Notes under the pieces: generated by a model
Seen by the model: the letters and a program-made list of their open reading frames with translations, nothing else
What the model was told of the DNA's origin: nothing
The model's database searches: none
Made by a program: the position numbers and the translations under genes
Shown here: one piece after another, positions 12,919-16,723 of the stretch
Layout of the letters: each line of letters starts with the position of its first letter
Position numbering within the stretch: position 1 is the first letter of the stretch
Origin: JBFWQM01 sp050249455
GTDB lineage: Bacteria > Pseudomonadota > Alphaproteobacteria > MPNO01 > VGEU01
Reading direction: 5' to 3'
Assembly (NCBI GenBank): GCA_050249455.1
Contig: JBFWQM010000107.1
Coordinates: 1 to 16,723 of the forward strand
DNA: 16,723 nt

Positions 12919-14232
12919 ATGTCCGTCCGCGATGACGAGCCCCGCGTGGTGATCGTCGGCGCCGGCTTCGGCGGCCTGGAGGCGGCCAAGGCGCTGTCCG
13001 GGCAGCCGGTCCGGGTGACCGTGATCGATGCGCGCAACCATCACCTGTTCCAGCCGCTGCTCTATCAGGTCGCGACCGCGGGCCTGTCGCCGGCCGACAT
13101 CGCCGCGCCGATCCGCTCCGTCCTGCGCGACGACCGCAACGTCGAAGTCGTGCTCGCCACCGTCACCGGCGTCGATGCGGCGGCGCGCGCGGTGGTCACC
13201 GCCGACCGGCGCATCGGCTACGACTACCTGATCCTCGCCACCGGCGCGCGCCACGCCTATTTCGGCCACGACGAATGGGAGCCCTACGCGCCGGGGCTGA
13301 AGACGATCGACGACGCCACGGCGCTGCGCCGGCGCATCCTGCTCGCCTTCGAGCGGGCGGAGGCGGAGACCGACCCGGGGGCGCGCCGCCGGCTGCTGAG
13401 CTTCGTGATCGTCGGCGGCGGGCCGACCGGGGTCGAGCTGGCCGGCGCGCTGGCCGAACTGGCGCGCCGCGCGCTGGCCCGCGACTTCCGACACATCGAC
13501 CCGCGGCAGTCGCGCATCGTCCTGGTCGAGGCCGGCCCGCGGGTGCTGGCGGGCTTCCCGGAAGCCCTGTCGGCACACGCCGCGCGTTCGCTGGAGCGGC
13601 TGGGGGTCGAGGTCATGATGGGCGCCCCGGTGACGGCGGTCGATGCCGGGGGCGCGGTCGCCGGCGGGGTGCGCCTCGCGGCCGCCAACGTCCTGTGGGC
13701 GGCCGGCGTTGCCGCCTCGCCCGCCGCGCGCTGGCTCGGCGCCGATGCCGACCGGACCGGGCGCATCATGGTCGGTACCGACCTGTCGGTGCCCGGACAC
13801 GACACGGTCTTCGCGATCGGCGACACCGCGCTGATCGCCGGGCCGGACGGCCGCCCACTGCCCGGGATCGCGCCGGTCGCCAAGCAGCAGGGGCGGTATG
13901 TGGGGCGGCTGATCGCCGGCCGGGTCCGGGGCAGGGGGGCGCCGGCGCCGTTCTGCTACCGCGACGCCGGCAACCTCGCCACCATCGGGCGCAAGGCGGC
14001 GGTGGCCGATTTCGGGTGGCTGCGGCTGACCGGCTTCCCCGCCTGGGTCCTGTGGTCGATCGCCCACATCTACTTCCTGATCGGCTTCCGCAACCGGCTC
14101 AGCGTCGCGCTGAACTGGGCTTGGGCGTATCTGACGTTCCAGCGCGGCGCCCGCTTGATCACCGGCGCGGGGCCCGACGGCGGGACGGCGGCGGCGCAGC
14201 GGCCGGCCGCGGATCGGGCCGACGCCGCCTGA
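12919..14232 (+). CDS. ndh: Type II NADH:quinone oxidoreductase (NDH-2)
   Basis: This 437-residue flavoprotein has two dinucleotide-binding motifs: GAGFGG (14-19) for FAD and GGGPTGVELAG (166-176) for NADH. The FAD-contacting FAIGDTA lies near 298-304, and the quinone-site block APVAKQQGRYVG near 318-329. The C-terminal stretch around WSIAHIYFLIGFRNR (379-393) and WAYLTFQRG is the typical amphipathic membrane anchor. NDH-2 passes electrons from NADH to the quinone pool without pumping protons. The ATG at 12919 is preferred because AGGTGGAG sits just upstream; an in-frame ATG at 12898 would add seven residues. There is no clear link to the pyridine locus beyond proximity. A generic housekeeping or redox-balancing role is likely. 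Confidence 0.92.
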   Translation: MSVRDDEPRVVIVGAGFGGLEAAKALSGQPVRVTVIDARNHHLFQPLLYQVATAGLSPADIAAPIRSVLRDDRNVEVVLATVTGVDAAARAVVTADRRIGYDYLILATGARHAYFGHDEWEPYAPGLKTIDDATALRRRILLAFERAEAETDPGARRRLLSFVIVGGGPTGVELAGALAELARRALARDFRHIDPRQSRIVLVEAGPRVLAGFPEALSAHAARSLERLGVEVMMGAPVTAVDAGGAVAGGVRLAAANVLWAAGVAASPAARWLGADADRTGRIMVGTDLSVPGHDTVFAIGDTALIAGPDGRPLPGIAPVAKQQGRYVGRLIAGRVRGRGAPAPFCYRDAGNLATIGRKAAVADFGWLRLTGFPAWVLWSIAHIYFLIGFRNRLSVALNWAWAYLTFQRGARLITGAGPDGGTAAAQRPAADRADAA

Positions 14233-14247
14233 GGCCGGCCTTGGCGC

Positions 14248-14272
14248 TTGACAGGCGGGCATCCGACCCGCC
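14248..14272 (+). promoter_or_regulatory. TTGACA element with adjacent inverted repeat upstream of the decarboxylase-like gene
   Basis: A perfect TTGACA (14248-14253) is followed directly by a 6-bp inverted repeat, ggcggg (14254-14259) and cccgcc (14267-14272). The sequence 17 bp downstream (CCACGA) is a poor -10. The arrangement could be a repressed promoter with an operator in the spacer, or a weak hairpin ending ndh transcription. It lies in the 80 bp gap between ndh and the next gene. Confidence 0.35.
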
Positions 14273-14312
14273 ACGAAGGCCGCCCAGACCTTAGCGACAG
14301 GGATCCGCCGGC

Positions 14313-15308
14313 ATGGCCAACATCCACCTTACGCTCGCGACCGAGGACTACGACCACATCCGCGACATCGCGACCGGCGTCGTGCGGGCCAACGGCATCG
14401 ACATCACCCACCTGCGCTACTCGGTCGAGGAAATCTTCTACCGGTTCTCCAACGCGATGGAATGGGACGTCTCGGAGCTGTCGTTCGGCAAGTTCTGCTC
14501 GGTCCAGTCGCAGCCCAACCCGCCGTTCACCGGCATCCCGGTGTTCATCTCGCGCATCTTCCGCCAGTCGGCGTTCTACGTCCGCTCCGACGGGTCGGTG
14601 AAGCGGCCGGAGGACATGAAGGGCAAGCGCATCGGCATCCCCGAATGGTCGCAGACCGCGACCATCTACGCCCGCGGCTGGATGGTCCACCAGGTCGGCA
14701 TCCCGCTGAAGGACGTCACCTGGGTGCAGGCCGGCGTCAACGAGCCGGGCCGGGTCGAGATGGCGAAGCTGAAGCTGCCCGAGGGCGTGCACATCAACGT
14801 CGTGCAGGAAAAGTCGCTGACCCAGATGCTGTTCGACAAGGAGATCGACGGCTTCATCTCGGCCAACCCGCCGCGCGCATTCCGCCAGGGCGACCCGCGC
14901 ATCCAGCGCCTGTTCCCCGACTACCGCCCGGTGGAGGAGGCGTACTTCAAGGAAACCGGGGTGTTCCCGATCATGCACACGGTGGCGATCCGCGGCGACG
15001 TGTTCCAGCGCCACCCGTGGGTCGCGATGAACCTGCTGACCGCGTTCGAGGAGGCGAAGAACCGCAGCATGGAGCGGGTGAAGGCGATCACCATGTCGCA
15101 GATCCCGGTGCCGTGGGGCTGGGAGCATGCCGAGCGCGCCGGCAAGATGGTGTTCGGCGGCACCGACTACTGGCCCTACGGCATCGAGCCGAACCGGGTC
15201 ACCATCGAGGCCTTCCTGCAGTTCTGCCACGAGCAGGGGGTGTGCCACCGCAGGCTCGCGCCGGAGGAACTCTACCCGCGCGAGGTCCAGTCGGTGTTCC
15301 GGATCTGA
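14313..15308 (+). CDS. 4,5-dihydroxyphthalate decarboxylase-family protein
   Basis: This 331-residue protein begins IHLTLATEDYDHIRDIATG and resembles the 4,5-dihydroxyphthalate decarboxylase (Pht5) family, which uses the periplasmic-binding-protein type II fold. Supporting blocks are FSNAMEWDVSELSFGKF, IPVFISRIFRQSAFYVR, KGKRIGIPEWSQTATIYARGW and GIEPNRVTIEAF. There is no signal peptide, so it is cytosolic and not a transport receptor. Characterised members remove CO2 from ortho-dihydroxylated aromatic acids, but most homologues are untested. AGGGA lies 9 bp before the ATG. It overlaps no neighbour, and a small unknown gene starts 8 bp after its stop. A hydroxypyridine carboxylate substrate is conceivable given the nic genes 2-9 kb away, but it stands in a separate transcription unit. 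Confidence 0.8.
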   Translation: MANIHLTLATEDYDHIRDIATGVVRANGIDITHLRYSVEEIFYRFSNAMEWDVSELSFGKFCSVQSQPNPPFTGIPVFISRIFRQSAFYVRSDGSVKRPEDMKGKRIGIPEWSQTATIYARGWMVHQVGIPLKDVTWVQAGVNEPGRVEMAKLKLPEGVHINVVQEKSLTQMLFDKEIDGFISANPPRAFRQGDPRIQRLFPDYRPVEEAYFKETGVFPIMHTVAIRGDVFQRHPWVAMNLLTAFEEAKNRSMERVKAITMSQIPVPWGWEHAERAGKMVFGGTDYWPYGIEPNRVTIEAFLQFCHEQGVCHRRLAPEELYPREVQSVFRI

Positions 15309-15316
15309 GCCCGGCG

Positions 15317-15661
15317 ATGGCGCCCAAGCGCAACCCGCTCAACCTCAACCCGCTGCAGCTCAAGACCCTGACCCTGTTCCAGGAGCTGGCGCGCAACCCG
15401 GAAACCTCGACCCGTGATGCGGAATCGGGCGACACGGTGATCACCATGATCCCGCACGCGCACGGCAACCATTTCCACATCGGCCGCCGCGTGGTGATGT
15501 CGAGCGACGCGACGGGGCTGCACAACAGCGGCGTCTGGGCGGCGCTGATCCGCAAGGGGCTGGCCAGGCCGGTGATGCCGGTCGGGCTGGCGCTGACCCC
15601 CGCCGGGGTGGACTACGAGACCGGGCTGCGCGACATGATCCTGCACGGCGCCGACCACTGA
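15317..15661 (+). CDS. Small conserved-looking protein of unknown function
   Basis: This 114-residue protein was not assigned to a named family. The N-terminus (MAPKRNPLNLNPLQLKTLTL) suggests an amphipathic helix. A His cluster, HAHGNHFH (His47, 49, 52, 54), follows. The C-terminal half (GVWAALIRKGLARP, then LALTPAGVDYETG) reads like the recognition helix and wing of a winged-helix domain. The initiator ATG is 8 bp after the decarboxylase-like stop, with no clear ribosome binding site, so translational coupling is likely. The frame stays open further upstream, but that part is a shadow of the neighbour. A metal-binding or DNA-binding role is inference only. Confidence 0.65.
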   Translation: MAPKRNPLNLNPLQLKTLTLFQELARNPETSTRDAESGDTVITMIPHAHGNHFHIGRRVVMSSDATGLHNSGVWAALIRKGLARPVMPVGLALTPAGVDYETGLRDMILHGADH

Positions 15662-15739
15662 CGACCGCGGCGGAATCGCCCATTTTGCCGCCGGATGTTC
15701 TACACTAGATTGCCCATGATGTAGGCAGGAAGGGACCAC

Positions 15740-16291
<552 letters not shown>

Positions 16292-16322
16292 CGCTTGGTA
16301 GTACGGAGGGCCGGTACCGCAC

Positions 16323-16723
16323 ATGGCCGCCACAGCAATCTCGGCCGCCGGTCAGCGCAACCGCATCGTCGGGCTGATCTGCGCCGGGCACACCTACAGC
16401 CACTTCACCGTCCTGGCGCTGCCGCCGCTGTTCCTGATGATGAAGGACGACCTCGGCGTCGGCTTCGCGGCGCTGGGCGGCCTCGTCACCGCCTACGCGG
16501 TGGCGACCGCGGTGGCGCAGACACCGGTCGGCATGGTCGTCGACCGCTTCGGCGGCCGCCGCGCCCTGGTGCTGGGGCTGATGCTGCAGGGCGTCTCGCT
16601 TGGCCTGATCGGGCTGACGGATTCGTACTGGCAGGTCATGGCGCTGATGACGCTGGCCGGCCTCGTCAACAGCGTTTACCACCCGGCCGACTTCGCGATC
16701 ATGGGCGCGCGAATCGACGAGCG
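16323..16723 (+). CDS. Major facilitator superfamily transporter, 3' end outside window
   Basis: The first 133 codons are visible and remain open at the window edge. Four hydrophobic segments can be seen (about residues 14-38, 48-72, 80-98 and 104-125). The MFS motif A loop is present as VGMVVDRFGGRRALVLG (69-85), and VYHPAD at 118-123 is common in the FSR-like branch of MFS proteins. The substrate cannot be inferred from this fragment. Start ATG 16323 lies 31 bp after the cyclophilin stop, with GGAGGG about 11 bp upstream, so the two may share a transcript. Confidence 0.87.
   Translation, partial: MAATAISAAGQRNRIVGLICAGHTYSHFTVLALPPLFLMMKDDLGVGFAALGGLVTAYAVATAVAQTPVGMVVDRFGGRRALVLGLMLQGVSLGLIGLTDSYWQVMALMTLAGLVNSVYHPADFAIMGARIDE

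Noticed and set aside
14313..15308. ABC transporter substrate-binding protein
   Set aside because: The fold is similar, but there is no signal peptide, no ABC permease or ATPase gene is adjacent, and the blocks fit the decarboxylase family better.

Overview
The window is a 16.7 kb, very GC-rich, densely coded stretch of what looks like an alphaproteobacterial chromosome. The basis is the codon use, the TRAP and aromatic-catabolism gene types, and interspersed hairpin repeats of the CCCTCTCCTCCC kind. The exact lineage cannot be read from the sequence alone. I count 17 protein genes (two cut by the window edges) and no RNA genes.

Left edge (1-2080): the C-terminal part of a caspase-like (C14) peptidase, a small MAPEG-type membrane protein convergent with it, and an N-acetylmuramoyl-L-alanine amidase-like protein. 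Nothing ties these to the genes that follow.

Centre (2087-12854): an apparent N-heterocycle (pyridine) catabolic locus. The firmest members are a 2,5-dihydroxypyridine 5,6-dioxygenase (NicX-like, with the expected His/His/Asp iron ligands) and an N-formylmaleamate deformylase (NicD-like, with catalytic Ser101 and Asp125 at the numbers I recall for Pseudomonas putida NicD). Interleaved on the same strand are an HpaB-type flavin-dependent monooxygenase, a three-gene TRAP transporter (DctP, DctQ, DctM) and a VanA-type Rieske oxygenase. A DUF1116 (YlbE/AllG-like) gene lies just upstream. It is divergent from an NfsA/FRP-type nitroreductase, and a cupin gene converges on the 3' end. My reading is that the TRAP system imports an anionic pyridine compound. 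One or both oxygenases would then convert it to 2,5-dihydroxypyridine, NicX opens the ring, and NicD deformylates the product to maleamate. The known upper-pathway enzymes (NicAB, NicC) and the known lower ones (maleamate amidase NicF, maleate isomerase NicE) are not in the window. The starting substrate is therefore unknown and the gene combination is unusual.

Right (12919-16723): a type II NADH dehydrogenase, a decarboxylase-like protein of the 4,5-dihydroxyphthalate decarboxylase family with a small unrecognised protein 8 bp behind it, a periplasmic cyclophilin, and the start of an MFS transporter.

Non-coding structure: a composite palindromic element of about 100 bp occurs twice in opposite orientation. 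One copy is in the nitroreductase/DUF1116 divergent interval and the other is between dctP and dctQ. A different hairpin repeat follows nicX. A 9-bp motif sits exactly 33 bp upstream of both divergent start codons. No intergenic gap exceeds 300 bp, and no CRISPR array, tRNA, rRNA, insertion sequence or integrase was seen.
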